Assembly: GCA_051294375.1 (NCBI GenBank)
Contig: CM119266.1
Span: forward strand, 22,387,875 to 22,451,874
Source: Paraspadella gotoi
Lineage: Eukaryota; Chaetognatha
DNA: 64,000 nt
Direction: 5' to 3'
How positions within the stretch are numbered: the first letter of the stretch is position 1; the number at the start of each line of letters is the position of its first letter. A program made the position numbers and the translations under genes. This document shows positions 1 through 10,469 of the stretch, in pieces. The notes under the pieces are model-generated. The model had not been told where the DNA came from. It saw only the letters and a list, made by a program, of their open reading frames with translations, and did no database searches.

Positions 1-1289
1 GCGTAGTAAAAGGGCATAGCGGCGATCCTGGCGGCGAAGAAGGAGGCGGTGAGCAGGAGGCCGTTGATGAAGTAGCCGCGGGAGGCGCGGAGGCCGGAGA
101 CGTCGAGGAACCATCTGACGGTTGGGCGGGAGGGTTGGGTGATTGGTCATGATTTGATCAATATTGAGAGGTATAGAACCAATGGATTAAACAAAAATGA
201 ATGAGGAAAGAACTGATAGAGATTGAATTATAAATGAAACGAGTTTGGCTTGAAAACCAACGGAACTGATTAAAATACAAGAGCCTCAATAATAGATCTT
301 TAAAGAAGCCGATGTAGTGAACGATCTGTTCGTCATTCCGTCAATTGCTTTAAGAAATTCGCCGAAACCCAAATCTTAAGGATCTGACATTATTTTTTCC
401 TCGACGGTTTCCAAAAATATAGATGTGTGGCGAATCCTAAATTCGCCTCCCGTATAGCTTGGCGAAACTCAGCTCGTCCCATTGGCTTGGACAGCTAAGT
501 ACGCGTTCACCAACCGTGAGTTCCTGGTTAAATCCCCTCACGGTCACGCTGGTTGTGATGTCGGCATATAACACGCCAGTGGACATGGGGTGGTCACTGG
601 CAGGTCCAAAGCCTGAGCGCCAGCTGTCGGGAGATGCCTCACACCCCAGGCATCACACATGTCCCTCCGTTGCCATACTGACAATATTTTTTCCTCGACG
701 GTTCCTATACGAGATGCTATAGATTATAAAGATTTGAAAAGAAAAAAGAATAAAGAGAAAAACACCATCACTTTGAAAACCTCTGATTGACGAAAGGAGT
801 CGAGGCTTCCGCCAGCAGTCGAAAGTTGGCGAACCAGACGAAGGATCCTTGCGTCACCACGAAGTGAAACGCCAAAAACGCCAGCACGTGATGAAGCAAG
901 AAAGGCCCGTCACCCAGGTGGCGCCAGTGACGCAGCATCATCGCCAGGTCCACCGCAAGATAGCCGCAGGCCACGGCGCAGGCCCAGCGGCACGAGTGAC
1001 AGGCCGTAGTGCACCGCAGCGGCGCCTCGGTTTCCAGCGCCACGCAGACCGCGGCGACGCTGGTGACGACGACGGCGTGGACCGTGGACACGAGGCGAGA
1101 ATCCCACTCGACGCGGAGAGGCGCCGTGAGTCGGGAGTAGGAGTGGGTGTGGCTGAAGATTAAGGGAGAGACGACGTTGAAGAGAAAGAAGAAGAAGACG
1201 AAACTGAGAATTGACGGGATGTGGGCGTGGAGGGAAGGAGGGAGGGAGAAGACGGATGAAGAGGAGAAGGCGTCGACGACGACGTCCAT
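1..1289 (-). CDS. TLC-domain membrane protein, TLCD4/TMEM56-like (partial, 3' end off the left edge)
   Basis: Two exons are visible on the minus strand: 1289-781 (169 codons plus 2 nt) and 114-1, joined across an intron at 780-115 whose AG acceptor is good but whose donor, GTTTTC, is weak. The joined reading is open for about 207 residues and runs off the window. Family signatures seen: EWDSRLVSTVHA (residues 61-72), GYLAVDLAMML (109-119), a His pair at 133-134, and NFRLLAEASTPFVNQR (155-170) followed across the junction by WFLDVSG. This is the pattern of the TRAM/LAG1/CLN8 (TLC) superfamily, closest to TLCD4 (TMEM56). Hydrophobic segments lie near 27-46, 65-85, 103-119 and 131-147. It is presumably a multi-pass endomembrane protein; the TLCD4 reaction is not established, while related TLCD1/2 affect membrane lipid composition. 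The ATG at 1289 is the first in frame and follows GCAGCC. A broken inverted copy lies at 5915-8036. Confidence 0.85.
386..705 (+). mobile_element. SINE-like insertion in the TLC intron, flanked by 26-27 bp direct repeats
   Basis: The segment 413-679 is bracketed by near-identical direct repeats at 386-412 and 680-705 (both start GACA and contain TATTTTTTCCTCGACGGTT), which look like a long target-site duplication. Inside are a tRNA-like A-box candidate (CAGCTAAGTACG, near 495) and a B-box candidate (GGTTAAATCCC, near 527), set between 7-base complements CCGTGAG and CTCACGG. This suggests a tRNA-derived SINE in plus orientation. No poly-A tail is visible. The same insertion is present in the right arm of the palindrome (about 6488-7456), so it predates the split between arms. 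The SINE identity is inferred; the flanking repeats are seen directly. Confidence 0.5.
590..597. other. Empty (pre-insertion) site of the hAT-type MITE
   Basis: The left arm reads GTGGTCAC here once. The right arm has the reverse complement GTGACCAC twice, flanking the 633 bp element at 6605-7237. This is the unoccupied version of the insertion site. Confidence 0.8.
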
Positions 1290-2490
1290 GGCTGCCGCAG
1301 TTTCTGCAATTAGGTTTGTTTTGTTTATTTTCCTTTTTTTTAGGAGTTATACTTTTTATTTAAGTTCGTCGACCTTCGAATTCGAAATCTTGAACAGAAT
1401 TTCCCCGGCGAATAAATTTTGTGATTAATTCTTTTTTTTTTTTGTTGCTTATCTCGCTCGTTGATCTTTAAGAATTGAGAAAGTCCAAAAGTGAAAAAAT
1501 TCGGCACTGGAAGGTCGAAACTAAAGTTGATTCCATTTAGAATCGGGAGAAATTCACGCAGTACAAATTTACAATACGAACATAAGGTTTTAATTTGGTA
1601 TTTCGTTGTATCGGGAAAAAAAAATCGAAACGTTGCACTGCGTTTTTATTTCATAAAGTTCTTACGACGTAAGCTGAATCATTATTAGTTATTAGAGAAA
1701 ATTCAAAGCTCGAAAATGCGAATATTTTACTGCATATTTATCTTGAGTATTTTGTCTCGTGCGATCATTTTTTTGCTCGACTGATAATCCTCAATGCTCA
1801 GAGCCGCAACGTCGAAATACATAAAACAACTTAAGTTATAAAATCAGGGTTACAGAGAACTCGGTCAGGTTTTTTTTAAACCCGAATGGAAATTTTATGC
1901 ATCATTCGTACAGTTGTGTCGAATACTCGAATTACGACCAAAACAGGTGTCGGACTAAAACAAGCAAATATAGGAACAATAATTTACATGTCTTATCTCG
2001 AATCGTCTGATCAAAAATTCTTTTACTTTTCTAACTTGTTTGTGTCAGGACGGGGTTGTAATAGTTTTACTAAAAATTTTCAACATAAAAATTATATAAT
2101 GTAATATTGTGGAAGATTAATTGAAGATAAATCATATTTCTTTTTCTAAACTTTGTATCCTATAGGATAATAATAAATACAATATCGTTTCAGAAAGCTG
2201 TCAAACTTTGAGCTTTTGTATCGTTAAACTATCCAAACAGCTGATGTCCTGCATGAAGTGAATTTTCTGAAATGTTCGATAAAATTTTTTTAACCTCCTA
2301 AAAAAGGAATTTGACATTTGTATAGAAAGATGTTATGAACTTTATTTTTTTTTCTTTTCGGAAAAAAAAACTATTTCTTTTCAGTTTTTTTGTATTCTTT
2401 TCTAGAAATATTTCCCGAAAAATAATAAACTTCTACAAAACCGGTGTACATGGATTTCCTCAATGAATTCTGTTCACTCATCTCTCGAGA
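1290..2490. other. AT-rich 5' flank of the TLC gene; no gene seen
   Basis: Upstream sequence of the minus-strand TLC gene. It is AT-rich with homopolymer T runs and short reading frames without coding character. It is mirrored at about 4750-5914. Confidence 0.6.
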
Positions 2491-2684
2491 NNNNNNNNNN
2501 NNNNNNNNNNNNNNNNNNNNNNNNNNNNNNNNNNNNNNNNNNNNNNNNNNNNNNNNNNNNNNNNNNNNNNNNNNNNNNNNNNNNNNNNNNNNNNNNNNNN
2601 NNNNNNNNNNNNNNNNNNNNNNNNNNNNNNNNNNNNNNNNNNNNNNNNNNNNNNNNNNNNNNNNNNNNNNNNNNNNNNNNNNNN
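2491..2684. other. Assembly gap (194 N)
   Basis: Run of N within the left palindrome arm. The matching right-arm stretch (about 4490-4760, rich in GA repeats) suggests what is missing. Confidence 0.95.
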
Positions 2685-2876
2685 AGGAGGAGGAGGAAGG
2701 GGGAGGAGATTTGTTGGGGATTTGGGAATTTTTAATTCGGGAGCAAACAATTCACGGAGGAAAGAATCGAAGGGAGGAGGAGTCATCCGACCGAGACGGC
2801 GTCACACAGAAGAACCCTTTTTCTTTTTTTCCTTTTTTTTTGAGATTATGCAAATTTGTGAGTTGAATGCGCCGCT

Positions 2877-2907
2877 CTCTCTCTCTCTTTCTCTATTTCT
2901 CTATTTC

Positions 2908-2946
<39 letters not shown>
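2877..2946. repeat. (CT)n microsatellite
   Basis: Nearly uninterrupted CT dinucleotides, matched in the right arm by (GA)n around 4138-4240. Confidence 0.9.
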
Positions 2947-2950
<4 letters not shown>

Positions 2951-3027
2951 ATTCTCCCTCCCTCCTCTCCTCTCTACTCTCTCTTCTCACGCTTTTTAAA
3001 TTTTTCCCGTTTTGTATTTGATTTTTT

Positions 3028-3460
3028 TTTCTCAGTCGGGTGAAAGAATCAACGATTATTTGCTGACCCAATTGTTGAATTTTCTCACGGTGTGAACTGT
3101 ATTCAAATTAAATTACTTTTGCAGAAATTTTTTTTTTAATTCGGTTTCTTTTTTTCAATGCATTTACTGTCTCACAAATTTTCTGCGGACTTACGAGTTT
3201 ATACCATTTGGTTGGAACAAATCATTGTTATACTCTCCCTCTCTCGATCGTCTTCTTATCTTGTATTTTCTTTTCTTTTTCTATCTTTCTTTCCCTCTCG
3301 CTGCTCAGCGTCACGCATCCATTGTTCTTTCGTTTTTGATTGACGTTCCCCGTCTCATCATCAAAATCGATCTCTGCGCAAAAGATGGCCCAACCCCGAG
3401 CCGCCGGTTCCTCGCCCCCTCGTCGTATCCTCACCAGCAACGCCCATGGGGAAATACGTG
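3028..3460 (+). repeat. Direct repeat copy 1 at the palindrome centre
   Basis: It begins CTCAGTCGGGTGAAAGAATC and ends in a short GC-rich coding-like stretch. The whole segment recurs at 3486-3912 with small indels, and the two copies meet at a 25-N gap. This is what two overlapping contig ends left unmerged would look like. Confidence 0.85.
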
Positions 3461-3485
3461 NNNNNNNNNNNNNNNNNNNNNNNNN
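3461..3485. other. Assembly gap (25 N) between direct repeat copies
   Basis: A fixed-length placeholder, flanked on both sides by the same 430 bp sequence. Confidence 0.95.
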
Positions 3486-3912
3486 TCAGTCGGGTGAAAG
3501 AATCAACGATTATTTTGCTGACCCAATTGTTGAATTTCTCACGGGTGAACTGTATTCAAATTAAATTAACTTTTGCAGAAATTTTTTTTTTAATTCGGTT
3601 TCTTTTTTTTCAAATGCATTTACTGTCTCACAAATTTCTGGGACTACGAGTTTATACCATTTGGTTGGAAACAAATCATTGTTATACTCTCCCTCTCTCG
3701 ATCCGTCTTTCTATCTTGTATTTTCTTTCTTTTTCTATCTTTCTTTCCCTCTCGCTGCTCAGCGTCACGCATCCATTGTTCTTCTGTTTTTGATTGACGT
3801 TCCCCGTCTCATCCATCAAAATCGATCTCTCGGCCGAAAGATGGCCCCAAACCCCGAGCCGCCGTTCCTCGCCCCCTCGTCGTATCCTCAACCAGCGCCC
3901 ATGGGGAAACGT
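3486..3912 (+). repeat. Direct repeat copy 2 at the palindrome centre
   Basis: Second copy of 3028-3460, with single-base indels, followed by a GAC-rich tract (3914-3983). Confidence 0.85.
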
Positions 3913-3942
3913 GGACGACGACGACGACGACGACAACGATGA
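3841..3942 (+). CDS. Short ORF, possible first exon (unrecognised)
   Basis: ATG in a good context (AAAGATGG) opens a 33-codon frame beginning MAPNPEPPFLAPSSYPQ, proline-rich and then arginine-rich once it enters the GAC repeat. The start and its context are shared with direct repeat copy 1 (ATG near 3385), where indels alter the frame, so the region may be a 5' end of a real gene. No downstream exon was found and no family is recognised. It could equally be a chance frame in GC-rich DNA. Confidence 0.25.
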   Translation: MAPNPEPPFLAPSSYPQPAPMGKRGRRRRRRQR

Positions 3943-3983
3943 CGACGACGTTGACAACGACAACAACGACGACGACGTTGACG
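3914..3983. repeat. GAC/AAC trinucleotide repeat
   Basis: GACGAC and AACGAC triplets with a few substitutions, encoding Asp/Asn runs in one frame and Arg runs in another. The sequence after it (about 3960-4180) recurs at about 19360-19600. Confidence 0.85.
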
Positions 3984-4137
3984 GCCGTGGGGACCGGAAA
4001 GATCTCCAACTTCAGGTCGCTTTCAAACGTTTAGCTATGAAAGAGAAGGAGAGAACGAAAGGAGAGAGAGGAAAAGATAGGAGAAGAAGAAAGAAAAAGA
4101 GTTTGGGGTGGCAGAGAATAGAACTAGAGAGAAGGAG

Positions 4138-4211
<74 letters not shown>

Positions 4212-4217
4212 TAGAGA

Positions 4218-4240
<23 letters not shown>
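4138..4240. repeat. (GA)n microsatellite
   Basis: Long purine GA tract interrupted by AGA steps. The arginine/glutamate-rich frames across it are repeat translations, not genes. Confidence 0.9.
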
Positions 4241-4248
<8 letters not shown>

Positions 4249-4563
4249 AACTCAACCAAAAAATTTGCATAATCTTCAAAAAAAAAGGAAAAAAAGAAAA
4301 AGTTCTTCTGTGTGGGACGCCGTCTCGCTCGCGATGACTCCTCCTCCCTTCGATCTCTTTCCTCCAGGAATTGTTGCTGCCCGAATAAAAATTCCCAAAG
4401 GGCCCCCAACAATCTCCTCCCCCTTCCTCCCTCCTCCTCTTCCTCCTCTTCCGCTCTTCTCCTTCTCCTCCACCTCCAAGCATGCCATTCAACCACGAGA
4501 GATGGCATCGCGTCCGCGCGTCGGGATTTCGTCGTCGCGGACGGTGGCAGCTGGGACAAACGA

Positions 4564-4570
4564 CACAGAG

Positions 4571-4613
<43 letters not shown>

Positions 4614-4618
4614 AGAAT

Positions 4619-4652
<34 letters not shown>
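4564..4652. repeat. (GA)n microsatellite
   Basis: Second GA tract of the right arm, in the part whose left-arm partner falls in the 194-N gap. Confidence 0.9.
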
Positions 4653-4653
<1 letters not shown>

Positions 4654-4749
4654 CACTGAGGTCGAGGAGAACAACCGTTTCAGGCTGTTTTTTTTTGCTT
4701 CTCCTTTGGATGGCGCGGGAAGCATCAAAATTTCTCTTTTGAAAACTTC

Positions 4750-5914
4750 GAGAGATGAGTTGAACAGAATTCATTGGAGGAAATCCATGTACACCGGTTA
4801 TGTAGAAGTTTATTTTTTTCGGGGGAACATATTTTCTAGAAAGAATACAAAAAACTGAAAAGAAATAGTTTTTTTTTTTCCGAAAAGAAAAGAAAAAATA
4901 ACAGTTCATTAACATTTTTTTATACAAATGCCAAATTCTTTTTTAGTGAGGTTAAAAAAATTTTATCGAACATTTCAGAAAAATTCACATTCATGCAGGA
5001 ATCAGCTGTTTGGAAGTTTACGATACAAAGCTCAAGTTTGACAGCTTTTCTTGAACGATATTGTATTATTATTATCCTATAGGATACAAAGTTTAAAAAG
5101 AAATATGATTTATCTTCAATAAATCTTCCACAATATAACATATATTAATTTTATATGTTGATAAATTTTTTAGTAAAACTTATTACAACCCCGGTCCTGA
5201 CACAAAACAAGTTAGAAAGTTAAAAGAATTTTTGATCAGACGATTCGAGATTTAAGACATGTAAATTATTGTTTCTATATTTGTTTTTTAGTCCGACACT
5301 GTTGTGGTCGTATTCGAGTTTCGACACAACTGTACGAATATGCATAAATTTCCATTCGGGTTTAAAAAAACCTGACGAGTCTCTGTAAGACCCTGCGGCT
5401 CTGGAGAGTGAGTTATCAGTCGAGCAAAAATGATCGCACGAGACAAATACTCCAAGATAAATATGCAGTAAAATATTCGCATTTTCGAGCTCGTGAAATT
5501 TTTCTAATACACTTAATAATGATCAGCTTACGTTCGTAAAGAACTTATTGAAATTAAAAACGCAGTGCAACGTTTCGATTTTTTTTTCCCGATTACAACG
5601 AAATACCAAATTAAAACCTTATGTTCGTAGTGTAAATTTGTACTGCGTGAATTTCTTCCGATTCTAAATGGAATCAAACTTTAGTTTTCGACCTTTCCGT
5701 GCCGAACTTTTTTCACTTTTGGACTTTCTCAAGTCTTTTAAAGATCAACGAGCGAGATAAGCAACAAAAAAAAAAAAAAATAATCACAAAATTATTCGCC
5801 GGGGAAATTCCTGTTCAACGATTGCGAATTCGAAGGTGACGAACTAAATAAAAAGTTACTCCTAAAAAAGGAAAACTAAACAAAACAAACCTAATTGCGG
5901 AACTGCGGGCAGCC
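4750..5914. other. AT-rich 5' flank of the right-arm TLC copy; no gene seen
   Basis: Reverse-complement counterpart of about 1290-2490. No supported coding frame. Confidence 0.6.
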
Positions 5915-8036
5915 ATGGACTCGTTCGTCCGACGCCTTCTCCTCTTCATCCGTCTCTCCCTCCTCCTTTCCCTCCACGCCACATCCCGTTCAATTCTCAG
6001 TTCGTCTTCTTTTCCTTTCTCTTAACGTCGTCTTCCCTTAATTTCAGCCACACCACTCCCTACTCCCAGACTCACGGCGCCTCTCCGCGGTCGAGTGGGC
6101 ATTCTGCCTCGTGTCCACGGTCCACGCCGTCGTCGTCACCAGCGTCGCCGCGGTCTTGCGTGGCGCTGGAAACGAGGCGCCGTGGTGCACTACGGCCTGT
6201 ATCGTGCCGCTGGGCTGCGCCGTGGCCTGCGCTATCTTTGCGGTGACATGGCGATGGATGCTGCGTCACTGGCGCCACCTGGTGTGACGGGCTTTTGCTT
6301 TCATCCTGCTGGCGTTTTTGGCTTTTCACTTCGTGGGTGAGCAAGGATCCTTTCGTCTGGTTCGCCAAACTTTGACTCCTGGCGGAAGCTCGATCATTTC
6401 GTCAATCAAGAGGTTTCAAAAGTGATGGTGTTTTTCTCTTTATTCTTTTTCTTTTTCAAATCTTTTATATCTATAGCATTCTCGGTATAGGAACGTCGAG
6501 GAAAAAATATCTGTTCAGTATGGCACGGAGGGACATGGTGTGAGCCTGGGGTGTGAGGCCATTCCCGACTGGCTGCGCTCAGGCTTTGGACCTGCAGTGA
6601 CCACTAGGTGGAGCACTCAAGAACAAAATTTATTTGATGATCGACCAATGATATTTAGATGTTGAGATAGTATGATTAATTAGTTACAAAAAATATTTTG
6701 TTCATTATTATCTCGGGACAGATAGTAAAAATATAATATATTTGTAGAATATCTTATAAATAGTAATTTTTAAAAATATCTTTTATAATACCTTATTAAG
6801 ATTCAGATTCATTCATAAAAGTTGAATCAAAAAATATAAACATGTTATCAAAAATTCTGTATCTTCCAAGGTTTAAAATAAGAAAAAAGGTGAAATTCTA
6901 ACTTTTTTTTTATTCTCTGTTGTAGAAAATTATTATATGGTTAAAAACGGTTGTAATCATTTTTTGTTGGTTAAACATTAAAATTCATATAACATATTTT
7001 ATAAAGTTCTTAGTTTATTTACAGCGGAATCCAAATCAGTTCTTAAAAAATAAAAAAAATTATTTTGACATTTGACATTTTATAAGGATATTACTTAATA
7101 ATAATTGAATTTGCTTTATTAACAGTTTGCTAAAAATTTTTGTAATAGGATGGTTAAAATTATTAATTATATGTCATAGGGCAGCAAAAAAATAATGTTT
7201 CAATCAACTCAATTCTTATGTCATTCCTCCCACCCTAGTGACCACCCATGTCACTGGCGTGTTCTATGCGGACATCATCGCACTTAACCAGCCAGTGTAC
7301 CGTGAGGGAATTTAAACCAGAACTCACGGTTGGTGAACGGTACTTAGCGTTCCAAGCCAATGGGACGACTGAGTTTCGGCCCAAGCTATACGGAGGCGAT
7401 TTAGGATTCGCCACACATCATATTTTTGGAAACCGTCGAGGAAAAAATAATGTTCAGAGCCTTAAGATTTGGGTTTCGGCGAATTTCTTAAAAAGCAATT
7501 GACGGAATGACGAACAGATCGTCACTACATTGGTTCTTAAAATCTATTATTGATGGTTTGTATTTTAATCAGTTCCGTTGGTTTTCAGCAAAACTTCGTT
7601 TGCATTTATAATTCATCTCTATCAGTTCTTTCCTCATTCATTTTGTTAATCCATTGCGTTTATACCTATCAATATTGATTCAAATCATGACATCACCAAC
7701 CCTCCCGCCCAACCGTCAGATGGTTCCTCGACGTCTCGCCTCCGCGCCTCCGCGGCTACTTCATTCACGGCCTTCCTGCTCACCGCCTCCTTGCTTCGGC
7801 GCCAGGATCGCTCCTATGCCCTTGTTAACTACGCCAGCCTGTGGACGACGATCGCGGCGTGGCGGATCGCCGGCGCCGGTGGAAGACGAGGCCGGTGCCG
7901 GACTGGCGGCGATGGGTCTCGCGATTCGGTTTTGCTCGACGTCTTGAATTTGTTTTGGTTCTGGAAGCTCGTGAGGGGATGTCAAGAGATTTGGCCGCCG
8001 AGAAGGAAAGAAGGTTTAAGCGTTCACGAAGGGTGA
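5915..8036 (+). pseudogene. Frameshifted second copy of the TLC-domain gene (right arm)
   Basis: The two-exon layout of the left-arm gene is repeated: exon 1 about 5915-6412, intron 6413-7719 (enlarged by the MITE), exon 2 from 7720 after an identical CCGTCAG acceptor. Several small indels break the frame in both exons. For example, the STVHA region and the C-terminal region are read in different frames. Beyond the part visible in the left arm it shows the C-terminus, including DVLNLFWFWKLVRG, ending in a TGA near 8036. Either this is a decayed paralogue, or it is an allele assembled from uncorrected reads. The high identity of noncoding flanks and the single-base indels, often in homopolymers, make the second quite possible. 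Confidence 0.75.
6605..7237. mobile_element. hAT-type MITE (non-autonomous DNA transposon), 633 bp
   Basis: The element is flanked by a perfect 8 bp target duplication GTGACCAC (6597-6604 and 7238-7245). It starts TAGGTGGAG and ends with the inverted form CTCCCACCCTA, i.e. terminal inverted repeats TAGG(G)TGG(G)AG. The 8 bp duplication and a TAGGG-type terminus fit the hAT superfamily. The interior is AT-rich with no transposase frame, so it would depend on a transposase in trans. The left arm has the empty site at 590-597. It is inserted inside the older SINE-like element. The interior loosely resembles the AT-rich family at 27.3-28.1 kb. Confidence 0.78.
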
Positions 8037-9339
8037 AGACAGGAGAGAGGAAGCTCGGGGAGTTAATGATATTCATCGAATGGAACAATCTTTGCTCAGT
8101 TCAATTCATTTGTACATTTGATTTCGACTTTTATACATTAATTCTTACTAAAATATATAAAATATATAATATTGAATCTATTATTAAAATTCTTAACGAA
8201 TGCATACATTACGTACATTCATACAAACACATGGAAAACAACCTAATTATCATACATGCATACATACAAACATACCATGGTTTAATGTTCATTTTATTGA
8301 ATATCATGTCAATAAATACGTAGTCAGTCAATCCATCATTTATCAAATAATTTTTGACAATGATCCTCATGTTAATCTTCATTTTCATTCGGAATCTACT
8401 CCCCTGATTGTTACTAATATTATCATTTCACACTGACGTCTACTTATGTCTTTGAGTATTGCTCAATGCTCATGCTTGAAATCCTAATTTTTTTCCTGTG
8501 GCGATCTTTTTTCATTGATTGTTTAAAAAAGTCAAGTTTCGTTGAATCACTTTCGATTATCGAAATAAATTCTTTCAATCGGCTATTTTGGGGTTTTTAT
8601 TACTTATTTTATAAGTACATTAATTTTAGTTAAACAAAACCTTCTGACGATGACGAAATTATGTATAATCCTCATAATCTCCTCTCTTTGGATTTTTGAA
8701 TTCCTGTTTTTTTTTGTTTGTTTTGTTTTTGTTTGTTGGGTTTTTAAATAAATATTTAATAGTTATATTTAATAATCTGTCGTCTTTTAGAAATAATACA
8801 ATCGTCGCTTAATTCAATTCAAATTCTATGAATAGAGAACTCCATTCAGTGACTTTGTTTAGCTTCAAATCTCCCAAAAACTGTTCACGTTAAATTCACC
8901 ACAAACAATAAAAGGGCTCAACTTCAGTCAAATCGTCGCGTCAAAAGTGTTCCAAAACTTGTGTAACAAGAGACGTGCCAATTTTGTTTACTGAGAGAAC
9001 GAATTTTAGGAATTCTAAAAGAAAACTTATATGTTGGTTGCTTACTATCAAGGGCCATTTTTAAAAAAAAAAAGTGTATTTTATCAACTGTACAAAGTAA
9101 TAATAAAATTTATAATTTAAATAATATTAATCTTAAAATCAGAAAGAATTAAAATAAGTCAGAAAACTAAATAATTTAAGATGACTTATCTTTTATTTGA
9201 AAAAAAATTTTATAATTCTTTTTAAAATATGATTGTTATCAAAAATGATCAAAATAATCTAAAAAACGAAAACTCTATCGTCATCACGGACCTCGAATCG
9301 TCAGCCGCGGGTTTCTGTTTCTCGGGTCGTAATTAGTGA
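8037..9339. other. AT-rich noncoding DNA; nothing recognised
   Basis: 3' flank of the right-arm TLC copy. Short open frames have no coding character. A run of CATA/CATACA imperfect repeats lies around 8195-8275. Confidence 0.55.
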
Positions 9340-9530
9340 CTCCTCGTCTGTGAACCAAACGGGAAGCGACGTCCGGAAACCGATGACCATAAAAGGGCAT
9401 AAATTCCGCGGGTGAATCGTTGGGACGCAGTTGGACCGTTTACGTCGCCGGTCTCTTCCCTTCTCATTTTACGACGGCGATTGCGCGTTCGCGGCTGTTG
9501 AAGCTGGGATAAGCACGTGGATGGAACCTT
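9340..9530. promoter_or_regulatory. GC-rich promoter-like segment with CArG box and Ets core
   Basis: A CpG-containing island in AT-rich surroundings holds a perfect CArg-class match CCATAAAAGG at 9387-9396, with CCGGAA (Ets core) at 9373-9378, eight bases upstream. It also has a CACGTG E-box near 9514. A CArG box next to an Ets site is the layout of a serum response element (SRF plus ternary complex factor). No adjacent transcript start can be assigned, so the role is inferred. Confidence 0.35.
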
Positions 9531-10469
9531 GTTTATCTTGTTTACCTTTTTTATTTGGTTTTTATTGATTTTTTGGTCGTATCGCTTGAATATTAGTTTT
9601 TCTAATCTTTTTTTTTTTTTGTTAGGAAAATCCTTATTCTTTCTTTCTTTTATAATCTTTTGTCTCTTTCATTTTTTTGCCACGATCTTTTCTTAAATTT
9701 TTTGGGCTTTCTTCCCATTTCATTTCTTTTTATGTTTTTGTTTTTACCTTTGATTTCTGATTATAACTTTAACCGAATAAGCTCAAAAACAATAAAATAA
9801 CTGTTTTTTTCTGTGATCTTTATTTTTTTAATCAATTCATCGATACATCAATTAATAGTCAATAAAAAACAACTTTGAATAAATTATCAGCGAAATGCAG
9901 TAATAAAAAATCATTTTCGTGATTTACAATGAATTAATATATTATACGTTTCTCCGTCAGCTGCGTGAAAATGAGTTTTCCCTCTTTCGTTCAAAAGGGG
10001 AAAAAAATAAAAGCACTTAGTGCGACGCGGAACCACATACAATAATTCGAAAATAGTTAAAATAAAATACTAGTTTGGGCGGAGTGGAAAATTCAATCGG
10101 GTTCGAAAATTCGATCGTACCGACAAAAGAAAAAAAATAGAAACAAAAAAAGGGGCATGAGGATAAAAAGAAGAAACTGGAGATACAAAGGAAATAATGG
10201 GTATTGAACTTATGAAGTAGGAAAAAAAAGGGTGCGAGAGCGGGCGTGTTGGGGAGCGGGGGAAACGAAACGGTGCCGCTTAATAAATGAGTCGAGCGAC
10301 CGACAAAATCAGCCATTTCCGATTTCGACAAATCATAACAACGACTGAATCTTCTAGTCTTCAGTCAACTGTTCGGTTCAACACAAAGTACGCTCTGCGA
10401 ACTGAATAACTTATATACTCGGCATCTCTCAGCATCAATCATCATCATCAGAAATATATTCGCTACATC
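9531..10469. other. AT-rich noncoding DNA; no gene seen
   Basis: T-rich then A-rich tracts. The minus-strand frame at 10017-10331 is a translation of homopolymers and has no recognisable domain. Confidence 0.5.

Larger units (their letters stand above)
1..3027. repeat. Left arm of a large inverted duplication
   Basis: Reverse-complement matches to the right arm run throughout: 1-114 with about 7720-7833 (TLC exon 2), 781-1289 with 5915-6412 (TLC exon 1), 1330-2490 with about 4750-5880 (AT-rich DNA upstream of the gene), and 2685-2880 with about 4240-4490. The arms differ by many one- or two-base indels and by the MITE. The left arm continues beyond the window, because the right arm carries the gene's C-terminal part (7834-8036) whose partner is missing. 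Confidence 0.85.
4236..7833. repeat. Right arm of the inverted duplication
   Basis: Reverse complement of 1-3027 with scattered indels and one 641 bp difference (MITE plus target duplication). The flanks beyond 7833 continue the TLC gene copy. Confidence 0.85.

Noticed and set aside
386-705. Solo LTR or internal exon in the TLC intron
   Set aside because: The flanking 26-27 bp repeats are not inverted-ended, and the 87-codon frame at 459-722 is not preserved in the other arm.
3794-4858. 354-codon plus-strand frame
   Set aside because: Made of translated GAC and GA repeats and pyrimidine tracts. Not conserved in the other palindrome arm.
4247-4927. 226-codon minus-strand frame
   Set aside because: Ser/Leu and Arg/Glu runs from GA/CT tracts. 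The rest is the AT-rich flank of the TLC gene.
1-8036. Palindrome as a pure hairpin-adapter read artefact
   Set aside because: The arms differ by a transposon with a proper target duplication, so they derive from different DNA molecules. A joining error between haplotypes is still possible.
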